From: Hymenobacter nivis
GTDB taxonomy: Bacteria > Bacteroidota > Bacteroidia > Cytophagales > Hymenobacteraceae
NCBI RefSeq assembly: GCF_003149515.1
Contig: NZ_CP029145.1
Location: forward strand, 868,001-932,000
DNA length: 64,000 nt
Direction: 5' to 3'
Below the pieces are notes generated by a model. That model was not told the origin of the DNA, did no database searches, and was given only the letters and a program-made list of their open reading frames with translations. The position numbers were made by a program, and so were the translations under genes. This document shows, one piece after another, positions 53,908-63,703 of this stretch (positions within the stretch are counted from its first letter, which is position 1; each line of letters opens with the position of its first letter).

Positions 53908-54426
53908 CTATTCCAGCGCAAACAAGGCTTTTAGCTCCTGGGCTTCGGTGGGCTTCATGCGGCCGGCCAGTACCAGGCGCAGCTGCCGGCGGCGCAGGGC
54001 CCCGTCGAACAAGGCAATTTCCTCGGGGGTTTCGGGCACGGCTTCGGGCACATCGATGGGCCGGCCCGACTGGTCGACGGCCACGAAGGTGAAGAACGCC
54101 TCGTTGGTTTTGAACTTGGTGCCGTTGGGAATGTCCTCGGCCCACACGTCGATGTGCACCTCCATGCTGGAGGCGAACGCCCGCGTGACCTGGGCCTGGA
54201 GCGTGACCACGTTGCCGAGCCGGATGGCGTCGCGGAACGACACGTTGTCGACCGAGGCCGTGACCACGATGCGGTTGGAGTGCTTTTGGGCAGCAATGGC
54301 GGCGGCGATGTCCATCAGGTGCATCATGCGGCCGCCCATCAGGTTGTTGAGCGTGTTGGTGTCATTGGGCAGCACCAGCTCGGTCATGATGACGAACGAG
54401 TCGGCGACGGGCTTTTGCTTACGCAT
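53908..54426 (-). CDS. Acyl-CoA thioesterase (hotdog fold)
   Basis: 172 residues from ATG 54426. YciA/BFIT-type hotdog: ELVLPNDTNTLNNLMGGRMM (substrate-side N and catalytic Asp context), MDIAAAIAAQKHSNRIVVTA, VDNVSFRDAIRLGNVVTLQA, VHIDVWAEDIPNGTKFKTNE and AFFTFVAVDQSGRPIDVPEA. Such enzymes hydrolyse acyl-CoA thioesters in the cytoplasm. The upstream open frame (to 54639) covers a hairpin-containing gap and is not used. A 97-base copy of its 5' end survives at 59988. The Por-tailed dehydrogenase pseudogene lies upstream. Confidence 0.92.
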   Translation of the reverse strand: MRKQKPVADSFVIMTELVLPNDTNTLNNLMGGRMMHLMDIAAAIAAQKHSNRIVVTASVDNVSFRDAIRLGNVVTLQAQVTRAFASSMEVHIDVWAEDIPNGTKFKTNEAFFTFVAVDQSGRPIDVPEAVPETPEEIALFDGALRRRQLRLVLAGRMKPTEAQELKALFALE

Positions 54427-54542
54427 TGTTCTGGAAGAAGGAAGAAAAAAGGTAATAGTGGAGCGAATCGCCCGCACAAAGGTAGGGCCCCGGTTTAGCG
54501 GGGCCCTACCTTGGCATGAGTGAAAAGCGCACGGCCTGGCCG

Positions 54543-57207
54543 TTACCGGCGCTCTAGCTTGAGGACTAGAGCGTGGGCCCCGGGGAAACCAGGCGCAGGT
54601 AGTACACGCCGGGGGCCTGCATCTCGGCCGAGAAGTCAAAGGCTAAACCAAGGGCGGCGGCTTCCCGCGGGCGGGTGCCTTGGATTAGTACCGCGCCGGT
54701 GGCCGACATCAAGGCGTAGGTTACCTCGCCAGCCCGTGCCGCCGGCAAGGCCACGGTGAACCGGCCGTCGGCCGAGGGGTTGGGGTAAGCCCGGGGTGGC
54801 TCGGCCACCGTCAAATCGGGCACCACCACTGGGGGGGTATGCTTCGCCGCAGCGGTAGCGGCGGCTTGCTGCACAACGGTGAAGTTGACGGTGAGGGCGG
54901 TGCCAGCCGCGCCGGTACCGCCGGGCCCGGCGTAGGGCGTAGCCGTGAGCTTGTAGCTGCCCACCGCCGGTATCCAAGCCGCGTAGCTCCCATTGGCGTC
55001 GCCGAACAGGGCGTAGGGGGCCGTGGTTTCGGTCTGGGTCCGGGCTTGGGCGCCACTCAGGGTGAAGACGACGCTGCCCACCGCCGCGGGGTTGGTGTTG
55101 GCCCGCACGTTGAGTCCTGCGGCGGGCAAAGCCGCCAGGTTGAGCACGGCCCCATCGGCCAGGGGTTGCAGGTCGGGCCCGGTACCGGTGCTCACCAGTG
55201 TGAAACTCGCCAACCGCGACCCGCCCGCAGGGAGAGGGGGGTTGACGGTGACGGTGGTGGTGCTGGGGGCGCTGGGGGTGCCGAGGTTGTCGGTGACGAC
55301 GAGGGCGAAGACGTAGGTACCGGGGGCCAGGCCGCTGACGGTGGGGGCGGCCACGGCCGTATTGGGGCTGAAGGTGGCCGGGGCCCCGGCGGGGCCGCTG
55401 GCCTGGGCCCAGGCGTAGGCGGCGACGGTGGCGCCGGGGGCCCCGGCGCCACCGTCGCCGGTGAGGGCTGCGCTGGTGGCGGGCAGGGTAAGGTCCTGGA
55501 CGGGCCCGGCGCTGGCCACCGGTGGGGCGGTGGCGGCGGACTGGCCCAGGACCTCGATGGCCGAGACTTTGGACTGGTCGAGGCCGCCGGGGTTGCGGGC
55601 GGAGAAGTCGAGGTTGAGCACGCCGTCGGCGACGGCGAAGGTCTCGGTGGTGGCCGTCATGGGCCCCCGCTTTTCGGTAAATATCGCAAGCGCTCAAGAC
55701 CTTGGTGCCCTCGGCCGACACGTCGAAAACGCGCTGGCCGGGGCCTGTCCAGTAGATTTCGGCGAAGTGGAGCACGAGCGTGTAGGCGCCGTTGGCCAGG
55801 GGCAGGGCGTAGCTCAGCAGCCCGTTGGTGCCGTAGCGCCCGCTTTGGTAGAGGCCCGCGTCGGCGGTGCCGGTGATGGCCGCGTTCGTGGCGTACACGT
55901 TGCCGGGGGCGTAGTACCGGTCGGCGGCGAAGGGGCCGCGCGCGGTGGCCAGTCGGCGGGCAGCGGGGTCGGCCCCGTTTTGCTGCTGCGCCACACGCCC
56001 GTCGTGCCGTTGGAGGTGTAGAGGCCCGCGCCGGCCGGGTTGGCCCTGGTGGGATCGGGGTGCCCTCCGTAGTAGCTGCCCGGCGTATACGAACCGAGGC
56101 TGCCGATGTAGTGCAGGCCGTCCAGGTTGTTCACCGGGCCTTCGGTGGCGGTGGCGGTGGTCGAGCCCGGCTCGCCCACGGCGTAGTTGTTGGTGACATT
56201 GGCCGTGCCTTCGTTGGGCGGGTAGCCGCCCCACCCCTGGTTGGCCCCATTGTCGATGGTGTACATCTTCCGGGTCTTAGTGATGACGAGGTCGTAGGGG
56301 TTGCGGAAGCCCGGCGAATACACCTGCACGGGGCCGCCCGGCACAATCTTGGCCTGGTTCAATCCGTTGTTGCCGCCGAACGGATCGAAAGGGTCGGAGC
56401 CATTGGCGGCGTTCACCCGGTCCGGGTCGTCCAGCGTGGGCAGGTCGTACTTGTAGGCGGTGTTGCCGCTGCCCTTGGTCGGCAGGGCGTTGATGGCCGT
56501 CAGGTTGACGGACAGGATCGCCGCCGACAGGACAAACTCGCAGGCGTAGTCGAAGTTGACGGAAGGCGACCCCGCATTGGTATTCCCGCCCTGCGCCACG
56601 TACAGGGTGTTGGTTACCGGGTCTAACTGCATCCCGTTCGTGGAGTGGTTCTCTTCGGAGCGGGGCAGGCCCCGCACCAAATCAATCTTGGCCCACGTGC
56701 CGCCGCTGCGGGTGAGCTGGGAAATGACGCCGGAGTTGGTGTCGAGCGCGGTTTTCCCGCCGGGGCCCCCGATGCGGCTGCCGCTCGACGTTACGTACAG
56801 CAGCGGGGCGGCGGCGGTGCCCATCACCAGCAGGCCCGTCACTTGGCGCACGGCCACGGCCGGGTTGGGCAGGCCGTTATCGTCGTGGTTCGGGATCTGG
56901 TTGATCAGGTCCATGGTTTCCGTGGCCGTCACGGCGTAGTCGTTGGCCTTGTTGCGCTTCACGGTGAAGACCTTGATCAGCCCGTCTTGCTGGGCCACGT
57001 ACAGGCGGCCATCCGGCCCAAACTGCAGCGAGGTTGGGTTGGTCAAGGCCGCGCCGCTCAGGTCGTTCGGCGTGAAGTTGAAGGCGGCCGGGGCCTGGGT
57101 CCGGGCCGGCTGGGGAGCAGCGCCGCGCCGCCAGCCCCGGCCAAAACCAGCAGCATGGTAAACGTTGCCTTTAGGGCTTGCGTGCAGGCGTAGAGCATTT
57201 GTTTCAT
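54543..57207 (-). pseudogene. Secreted sugar dehydrogenase-malectin-PKD protein with Por tail, multiple frameshifts
   Basis: In order: signal peptide from ATG 57207 (MKQMLYACTQALKATFTMLL), shift near 57115; a glucose/sorbosone dehydrogenase-like propeller (LQFGPDGRLYVAQQDGLIKV, GMQLDPVTNTLYVAQGGNTN, YSPGFRNPYDLVITKTRKMY, IDNGANQGWGGYPPNEGTAN); shift near 55960; malectin-like domain (YQSGRYGTNGLLSYALPLAN, YTLVLHFAEIYWTGPGQRVF); shift near 55668; PKD-type segment (LTGDGGAGAPGATVAAYAWA); a module VVFTLSGAQARTQTETTAPY; and a type IX sorting tail (AYPNPSADGRFTVALP) whose last residues LVLKLERR need one more shift and end at 54543. Four lesions make it dead unless they are assembly errors. Confidence 0.8.
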
Positions 57208-57595
57208 GGCAGCTTGTTTGTGGTAGTTGGAAGCGTGGCAGGCAGGGATGGGCAGGCAAGGGAGAAAGGGCCCAAAAACAATCCGAACCCATGCTTCAGC
57301 TGGGTCATCGCCGTTGCACGAGCTGAGCCTTATTACTGCAATTTAAATAATATATTATTTAATATATTATTGATAGTCAATATTATGCGACCATAAAATA
57401 AATTTATTTTATGGTCGCTCTGGTAAGGATTGCCTTAGCGGAGCGGGGAAGGATTGCGTATCTTGTAACGTATAATATTTTATATATATTTATGTTAATA
57501 AATTGATCTAGCCAACCCGCAGCCGGGGCCCCGGCCGCACTAGCGCGTTTCCCCATCCTTTTGCCTGCTGGCCATAAAAAAACTTCTACTTCTTC
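57208..57595. promoter_or_regulatory. Divergent AT-rich region with 32-base perfect palindrome
   Basis: Between the two secreted-protein genes. It contains TTAAATAATATATTATTTAA- like self-complementary AT words and, at 57387-57418, GCGACCATAAAATAAA followed exactly by its reverse complement. The palindrome could be an operator shared by both genes or a hairpin. No gene. Confidence 0.6.
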
Positions 57596-59844
57596 TTGTT
57601 GCTTGCCTGGCTCGTGTTTCCCGGGGCCGTCCGGGGCCAGGACGTAACGTTTTCCAGCACGCGCGGCTTCTACGACGCGCCGTTTCAGCTCGCGTTGAGC
57701 ACGGGCTTGGCGGGCGGCCGCGTATGCTACACCACCGACGGCTCGGTGCCCACGCCCACCGCCGGCACCCTGTACGCGGGCCCCATCGCCCTGACCACTA
57801 CCAGCGTAGTGCGCGCCGTGGCCTACGCTGGGGCCGTGGCGACGCCCGTGGCCACCCACTCGTACTTGTTTCTGAACGACGTGCTGCGCCAGCCCAAAAC
57901 TGTGGCGGGGTGGCCCAACCACGCGTATGCGCTGGGGGCGGGCACGGCCACGGCCGTGCACGACTACGAGATGGACCCGAACGTGGTGAACGCCCCGGCC
58001 TACCGCGCGGCCGCCAAAACGGGCCTCACGGTCATCCCCACCATGTCGCTGGTGCTGAACAAGGACGATTTCTGGGACCTGTACGAGGGCGATGCGTCGC
58101 ACCCCACGTCGGTAGAGGTATTTTACCCCGATGGGGCCAGGGAGCAGTTCAACTGCGCCCTGGGGCCCCATAGCACCAACCGCCTCAAACGCTCGCTGGC
58201 CCTGGGTTTCAGCACCCGCGTGGCGACCCAGCTGCTGCAAAAAGCGCCCTTCAACGGCCCCGGCACGGCCACGACATTTAAGGACACTAAAATTGTGCTG
58301 CGCGCGGGCAACAACCGGTCCTGGGCCCGCAACTGGAACCCCGACCGCACCGCCTACACCCACGACGAGTGGTACCGCGAGTCGCAGCAGGCTATTTCGG
58401 GCGAGGGCGGCCGCGGCACCTTTGTGCACCTCTACGTCAACGGCCTGTACTGGGGCCTCTACAACCCGGTGGAGCGTACCGACGAGGGCATGCTGGCCAA
58501 CTACTTCGGCGGGGCCAATGCGGACTGGATGGCCCTCGACCAGGACAGCATCCGCAGCGGCGACGGCACCCGCTTCAACTACCTCACCACCACGCTCGTG
58601 AACCAGGACCTGCGGGTGCCGGCCAACTATGCCCAGTTCCAGCAGTACCTGGACGTAACCAAGTTTTGCGATTACCTCATCCTGACCTGGATGGCCGGCA
58701 TGGGCGACTGGCCCAACAACAACTTCCACGGCGCCAACCGCAACGCCCCGGCCCAGCCGTTTTGGTACAGTGCCTGGGACTGCGAGTGGTCGTGGGACGT
58801 GACCAACGGCTCGAACCTGGGGGCCTGGGTGCATCCCGAGTTCCGGGTGGCCACGCCGGGCACCTCCACGCTGGCCAAGCTCTGGCACGCGGCCCGGCGC
58901 AACCTCGCCTTCCTGCAGCTCTTCGCCGACCGCGTGTATCGCAACTGCTTCAACGCCGGCGGGCTGACCGACGCCGCCGCCCGCGCCCGCTGGGCCCGGG
59001 TCAACAACTTTATTCAAACGGCCATCGTCGACGAATCGGCCCGCTGGGGCGATGCGCTGGGCGACGGCGTGACGCGCACGCGCGACGGCTACTGGGCCCC
59101 GGAAGTAGCCTGCGTCGATGGGCTAATGAACGGCAACGTGGCCCGGTTGGTGGCGGCGCTGGTGGCCGAGGGCTACTACCCCACGGTGGGGGCCCCCGGC
59201 TTTGGGCAGGAGGGCGGCGCGGTGGCCCCGGGCTTTGCCCTCGTGCTCACCAACCCTAACGCGGGGGGCACCGTGTACTACACCACCGATGGCACCGACC
59301 CCGCAACCGCCGCCGGGGCCGCCGGCGCTACGCCGGCCCCGTAGGCAGCGTGGTCTTCGCCCTAAGTGGCGCCCAGGCCCGGGCCCAAACCGAAACCGTG
59401 GCCCCCTACGCTCTGTTCGGCGACACCAATGGCTCTCACGTGCCGTGGACGCCGGCGCTGGGGGCTTATAAACTCACGGCCACGCCCTACGCCGGGCCCA
59501 GCGGCACAGGTGGCGCCGGCATTCCCCTCACCGTCAGCTTCTCCATCGTGGCCACTCCGGCGGCCCGGGGCGGGGCGCCGGCGGTAGCCGCGGCGGTGGT
59601 TTACCCCAACCCGTCCGGCGACGGCCGGGTGGTGGTGGCGTTACCCGAGGCATTTGCCGGCGAGGTCACCTACGCGTTGGTGTCGGCCATGGGCGCGCGG
59701 GTAGCAACTGGCACATTTGCCTGCCCGGGGCCCGGGGGCACGCAGGCGCTGGATTTTTCCGGGCACATGCCGGCCGCCGGCGTTTACAACTTGTACTTGA
59801 CAGGGGGGCAGGCCCAAGCGCACCTCAAGTTGCTCCGCCGTTAG
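57596..59844 (+). pseudogene. CotH-type secreted protein with chitobiase-like domains and Por tail, broken
   Basis: Signal region: the best start would be an ATA at 57574 (KKLLLLLVACLA in a different frame), so the 5' end also seems damaged; the open frame begins at a TTG 57596. Domains: chitobiase/HEX C-terminal-like repeat (GGRVCYTTDGSVPTPTAGTL), CotH domain from about residue 140 (MSLVLNKDDFWDLYEG, RLKRSLALGFSTRVATQLL, KIVLRAGNNRSWARNWNPD, VHLYVNGLYWGLYNPVERTD, WYSAWDCEWSWD), then a second chitobiase-like repeat cut at GTVYYTTDGTDP. A frame change at 59340 joins VVFALSGAQARAQTETVAPY and the sorting tail VYPNPSGDGRVVVALPEAFA, ending at 59844. CotH proteins are spore-coat-kinase-like phosphotransferases. 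Confidence 0.8.
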
Positions 59845-59987
59845 CCCTGCCGCCCCCGCTTTTTTGGAGATATCTTTTTGGAGCAGGGGTAATTTTGCGC
59901 GGCGTCGCTCCGACGTTTTGGTCCCGAACCAGGTAAGTAGAAATGAAATGGCGGAGCAATATAATCGGGGCGCGGGTGCAAGGCTGC

Positions 59988-60084
59988 GGCCGCCCATTAA
60001 GTTGTTGAGCGTGTTGGTGTCGTTTGGTAGCACCAGCCCGGTCATGATGACGAACGAGTCGGCGACGGGCTTTTGCTTGCGCAT
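59988..60084 (-). pseudogene. 5' fragment copy of the thioesterase gene
   Basis: MRKQKPVADSFVIMTGLVLP NDTNTLNNLMGGR is the first 33 residues of the thioesterase at 53908, with about 90% identical bases, then unrelated sequence. No promoter or remaining domain. It marks a past duplication or recombination between the two Por-tail gene ends. Confidence 0.85.
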
Positions 60085-60133
60085 CAGGCGGCGGGGTAAA
60101 GGGCGAAGTGAGGCCGCAAATACCGGGCAGTCG

Positions 60134-61126
60134 TTACGGGCCCGGCACCAGCATTTTCAGTTTCGCTTCGACGGGCCCCAGCTCGTTGGCGCGCTCCACC
60201 ACCACCACGCCTTGCTGGTCGAGCAACAGGTAGGTGGGGAAGGCCGTGATGTTGTACTGCGCAATCACGCCTTCCTCGCCCTTTAGCTCGGATAATTGGG
60301 TCCAGTTGGCCTGGTGTTTTCGGATGGCCTGGTGTTTTCGGATGGCCTGCTGCCACTGGGGCTTGTCGTCCGCATTTTCCATCCCGATGCCGACCACCGC
60401 CAGCTGCCGGGCGTACCGGGCCTGCACCTCCTTGAGGTGGGGCATTGATGCAATGCACGGCCCGCACCAGTGGCCCCAGAAATCGAGCAGCACCAGCTGC
60501 CCCTTGAAGCGACTCAGGGGCACGGCCACGCCGGCCGTGTCGGGGATGGTGAAGGCCGGGGCCGGGCGGCCCACCACGGGCTGGTTGCGCAGCGCCACCA
60601 GCCGCCGGGCCACTTTGCGGCCCTGTGCGCTGGCCTGCACGGCCGGCGCGAGGCCGCGCAGCAGCTGCTCATACGCGGCCACGGGCAGGTCGTCGTACAT
60701 CGTTTGCATGTAAAGTAAGTCGGCGCTGGTGCGGGCCTGGGCGTGGGTTTTCACGAAGGCCAGGGTGGGCCGCTGCGCAAGCTTGCGCAAGGCCAGGGCC
60801 GAGTCGGGGTGGGCGATGCGGCGCCGCTCGAAGGGCCAGCTAATTTCCTGCTCGGATTGGGTGAGCAGGTCGTTTTCTGGCGTACCGCGTACGGCAATTT
60901 CGCCGGGCACGGCCAGGGCCCCGGCCAACGTGAGGGCCCCCGGCTCGGCCCAAAAGGTGGTGACGCGCCACGGTACAAGCTTCAGGTAGCATGTGCCGTC
61001 GTCCGTCGGCGGCACGGTGTAGCGGAAGCGGCCGCCCGTGGCGCGCACCGTGTAGCGGAAGCGGCCGCCCGTGGCGCGCACCGTGTCGCGGTGCTGCCGG
61101 CCGTGCTGCTCGTAAACGAACACCAC
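60134..61126 (-). CDS. TlpA-like thioredoxin family protein, start unclear
   Basis: C-terminal thioredoxin domain: VVGRPAPAFTIPDTAGVAVP, LLDFWGHWCGPCIASMPHLK (CxxC) and ITAFPTYLLLDQQGVVV with the cis-Pro. The N-terminal half resembles DUF4369 (beta-rich). The frame remains open upstream to about 61250 and encodes a signal peptide (LKAATLCALLGAAAVGAQTP, then YQVSGNIKGLGNKPVVFVYE), but no ATG, GTG or TTG lies before it; the first usable start is GTG 61126, which would lose the signal. So the start may have mutated, or a rare start is used. Two in-frame tandem duplications: 33 bases at 61017-61082 (RATGGRFRYTV twice) and 18 bases near 60311-60346 (RKHQAI twice). Confidence 0.8.
   Translation of the reverse strand: MVFVYEQHGRQHRDTVRATGGRFRYTVRATGGRFRYTVPPTDDGTCYLKLVPWRVTTFWAEPGALTLAGALAVPGEIAVRGTPENDLLTQSEQEISWPFERRRIAHPDSALALRKLAQRPTLAFVKTHAQARTSADLLYMQTMYDDLPVAAYEQLLRGLAPAVQASAQGRKVARRLVALRNQPVVGRPAPAFTIPDTAGVAVPLSRFKGQLVLLDFWGHWCGPCIASMPHLKEVQARYARQLAVVGIGMENADDKPQWQQAIRKHQAIRKHQANWTQLSELKGEEGVIAQYNITAFPTYLLLDQQGVVVVERANELGPVEAKLKMLVPGP
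61017..61082. repeat. 33-base tandem duplication in the TlpA-like gene
   Basis: GTGTAGCGGAAGCGGCCGCC CGTGGCGCGCACC occurs twice without change (61017-61049, 61050-61082), doubling the peptide RATGGRFRYTV. In frame. Confidence 0.95.
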
Positions 61127-61345
61127 TGGCTTATTGCCCAGGCCTTTAATGTTGCCGCTTACCTGGTACGGGTGCGGCGTTTGGGCCCCGACGGCGGCGG
61201 CTCCCAGCAGCGCGCAAAGGGTGGCGGCCTTCAGTATAAGTTGTTGGCTGATAGAAGTAAATCCCGATATAAGTAACGCCGGATTTTGTTGACAGCCGGT
61301 GGGCCAAGCCCCGAAATGCCTTTGCCGAGGCCCTACCTGGCGGCT

Positions 61346-62038
61346 TTACTGCCAGCCACCGGCCCCGAGCAGGGGCACGAAGCGGGCGGGGGCCAGGTCT
61401 TCGCGGGCGAAGGCGTCGGGACCTTCGCGCACCACGCGCACCATGCGCTGTGCCTGCGCCGGGCCCACCGGAATGACGAGCTGTCCGCCCACTGCTAGCT
61501 GGCGCAGCAGGGCCGGCGGCAGCCCCGGGGCCCCGGCCGTGACGAGGATGCGGTCGAAGGGCGCGGCCTCGGGCCAGCCCAGCGAGCCGTCGCCGCAGCG
61601 CAGCCGCGGGGCGGGGCTCCCGGGCGGCAGCAGGGCCCCCAGCCGCCGCTGGGTGGCGACAAACAGGTTGGCGTTCAGCTCGATGCTGTGCACGTGGGGC
61701 GTGAGGCGCAGCAGCACGGCGCACTGGTAGCCCGAGCCGGTGCCCACCTCCAGCACCCGGTGCTGGGGCCCCACCGCCAGCAGCTCCGACTGGTAGGCCA
61801 CGGTGTAGGGCTGCGAGATGGTTTGGCCCTCGCCGATGGGAAAGGCCTTGTCGTGGTAGGCGTGGGCCTCGAAGGCGGGCTCAAAAAACAGGTGGCGCGG
61901 CACGGCCCCCAGCGCGGCCAGCACCCGTTCGTCGCGGATGCCGCGCCCGCGCAGGGCGGCCACCAGGGCCCGGCGCTGGCCGCGGTGGCGGTAGGTGTCG
62001 GCGGCGGTAAAAGCGGAATTGGGGGAGGGAAGCGGCAC
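61346..62038 (-). CDS. pcm: Protein-L-isoaspartate O-methyltransferase
   Basis: 230 residues. It methylates isoaspartyl residues in damaged proteins using S-adenosylmethionine. Motifs: LAALGAVPRHLFFEPAFEAH, GEGQTISQPYTVAYQSELL (family signature), SAM-binding VLEVGTGSGYQCAVL and CGDGSLGWPEAAPFDRILVT. Ends ARFVPLLGAGGWQ, the usual finish. Start at ATG 62038. Divergent from the sugar transferase gene with about 125 bases between. Confidence 0.95.
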   Translation of the reverse strand: MPLPSPNSAFTAADTYRHRGQRRALVAALRGRGIRDERVLAALGAVPRHLFFEPAFEAHAYHDKAFPIGEGQTISQPYTVAYQSELLAVGPQHRVLEVGTGSGYQCAVLLRLTPHVHSIELNANLFVATQRRLGALLPPGSPAPRLRCGDGSLGWPEAAPFDRILVTAGAPGLPPALLRQLAVGGQLVIPVGPAQAQRMVRVVREGPDAFAREDLAPARFVPLLGAGGWQ

Positions 62039-62162
62039 GGGAAAAACGCAAAATAACCGGCCGTGCCGGGTGGGGCCCCGGCTGGCCGGTGGGCCCCGCC
62101 GGCGCTACCTTTGGGGCCGCGCAGGGCGTTGGGCCCGCAAAAATACACCCGTTACCCCCTCT

Positions 62163-63584
62163 GTGCTTCTTCGCCGCCTCCAATACGCCAAGCTTGTGGC
62201 CGCCGATTTTTTGGCGGCGCTGCTGGCCTGGGCCGCGTTCTTCGGGCTGCGCAAGTACCTGCTGAATGAGCTGGCGGGCTACCGCTTCACGCAGGAGGCG
62301 GCCGCGGCGCTGGCGCTGGCCGCCCTGGCCATTGGCCTGGCCTGGACGGCCCTCTACGCCCTGGCCGGGCAGTACCGCAACGTGTTCCGCAAGTCGCGCC
62401 TGTCTGAGGTGCTGCGGTTGCTGCGGGTGTCGGCGCTGGGAGTGGTGGTACTCTTTTTCGTCCTGCTGCTCGACGACCAGGGCGTGAGTAACTACCGCCT
62501 CTACTACCGCACGCTGGCGGCTTATTTTCTGCTGCATTTTTCGTTCACGGTTGTGTTGCGCATCGCCGCCGTGCGCAGCGTGCAGGGCCTGGTGCGGCGC
62601 GGCGTCATTTACTTCCCCACGCTGCTGGTGGGGGGCAGCGCGCTGGTGCTCGACACGGCCCGCGACCTGGCCCGCACCGGCCGCCACCTGGGCCTGCGCG
62701 TGGCGGGCTTCGTGGCCCCCGAAGACGGGCCCGTGGACGGGGCCCTGGCCGCAGCGCTACCCGCCTGCGGCACCTACGGCCAGCTGCCGGCCCTGGTGGG
62801 GGCCCTGCGCATCGAGGAGGTCATCATTGCCATCGAGCCCAGCGAGCACCGCCGCATCCAGGAAATCCTCAACCTGCTGGAGGGCAGTGCCGTGCGCATC
62901 AGCATCCTGCCCGACCTGTACCAAATCCTGCTGGGCTCGGTGAAGGTGAACCACTCGTTCGGTACTCCGCTCATTGAAATCAAGCAGGATCTGCTGCCGC
63001 CCTGGCAGGCGCTCATCAAGCGCTTGTTCGATGTGGCGGCGTCGCTGGGCTTCATGGCGCTGGCCTGGTGGGCGTACGCCATAACGGCCGGCATGGTGCG
63101 GCTCTCCTCGCCGGGGCCCGTATTTTACCGGCAGGAGCGCATCGGCAAAAACGGGGTGCCGTTCGCCATCATCAAGTTCCGCTCGATGTACCTCGGCTCG
63201 GAGCGCCTGGGGCCCGCGCTCAGCTCCGACCACGACCCGCGCGTGACGCCCTGGGGCCGCTTCATGCGCCGGGTGCGCCTCGATGAGCTGCCCCAGTTCT
63301 GGAACGTGCTGCGCGGCGACATGAGCGTGGTGGGGCCCCGGCCCGAGCGCCAGTTTTTCATCGACCAGATTGTGCGCGCCGCGCCCCACTACCGCCACCT
63401 GCACCGCGTGCGCCCCGGCCTCACCAGCCTCGGCCAGGTGAAGTACGGCTACGCCGAAACCGTGCCCCAGATGGTCGAGCGCCTCAAATATGATGTGCTT
63501 TACATCGAAAACATGAGCCTGGCCATGGACTGCCGGGTGATGCTCTACACGCTGAAAATCATCCTCGAAGGTCGGGGCAAATAA
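62163..63584 (+). CDS. Polyprenyl-phosphate sugar-1-phosphate transferase (WcaJ-like)
   Basis: 473 residues from a GTG at 62163 (LLRRLQYAKLVAADFLAALL follows); the upstream open frame overlaps the divergent pcm start and is rejected. Four or five N-terminal membrane segments, a Rossmann-like CoA-binding-type middle domain (LLVGGSALVLDTARDLARTG), another membrane segment and a C-terminal bacterial sugar transferase domain: SPGPVFYRQERIGKNGVPFA, IIKFRSMYLGSE, VRLDELPQFWNVLRGDMSVV and GPRPERQFFIDQI. It starts exopolysaccharide or O-antigen units by linking a sugar phosphate to undecaprenyl phosphate. Confidence 0.93.
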   Translation: MLLRRLQYAKLVAADFLAALLAWAAFFGLRKYLLNELAGYRFTQEAAAALALAALAIGLAWTALYALAGQYRNVFRKSRLSEVLRLLRVSALGVVVLFFVLLLDDQGVSNYRLYYRTLAAYFLLHFSFTVVLRIAAVRSVQGLVRRGVIYFPTLLVGGSALVLDTARDLARTGRHLGLRVAGFVAPEDGPVDGALAAALPACGTYGQLPALVGALRIEEVIIAIEPSEHRRIQEILNLLEGSAVRISILPDLYQILLGSVKVNHSFGTPLIEIKQDLLPPWQALIKRLFDVAASLGFMALAWWAYAITAGMVRLSSPGPVFYRQERIGKNGVPFAIIKFRSMYLGSERLGPALSSDHDPRVTPWGRFMRRVRLDELPQFWNVLRGDMSVVGPRPERQFFIDQIVRAAPHYRHLHRVRPGLTSLGQVKYGYAETVPQMVERLKYDVLYIENMSLAMDCRVMLYTLKIILEGRGK

Positions 63585-63703
63585 CGCTTTGCCGATTGTA
63601 GTAATTAAGATATAAGATACTATTTAATAAGCGTTTATCTGCTGAGGCCAAACGAAGGCTTGAATTAACTGTTACCCGGGCACGTTCCCTATTAAAAGCA
63701 ACC

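Noticed and set aside
54839-55876. 345-codon rightward Gly-rich frame
   Set aside because: It is antisense to the PKD/malectin part of the leftward secreted-protein pseudogene and has no family features.
63585-63703. FMN riboswitch before riboflavin synthase
   Set aside because: The gap is only 119 bases, AT-rich, and lacks the conserved aptamer words.
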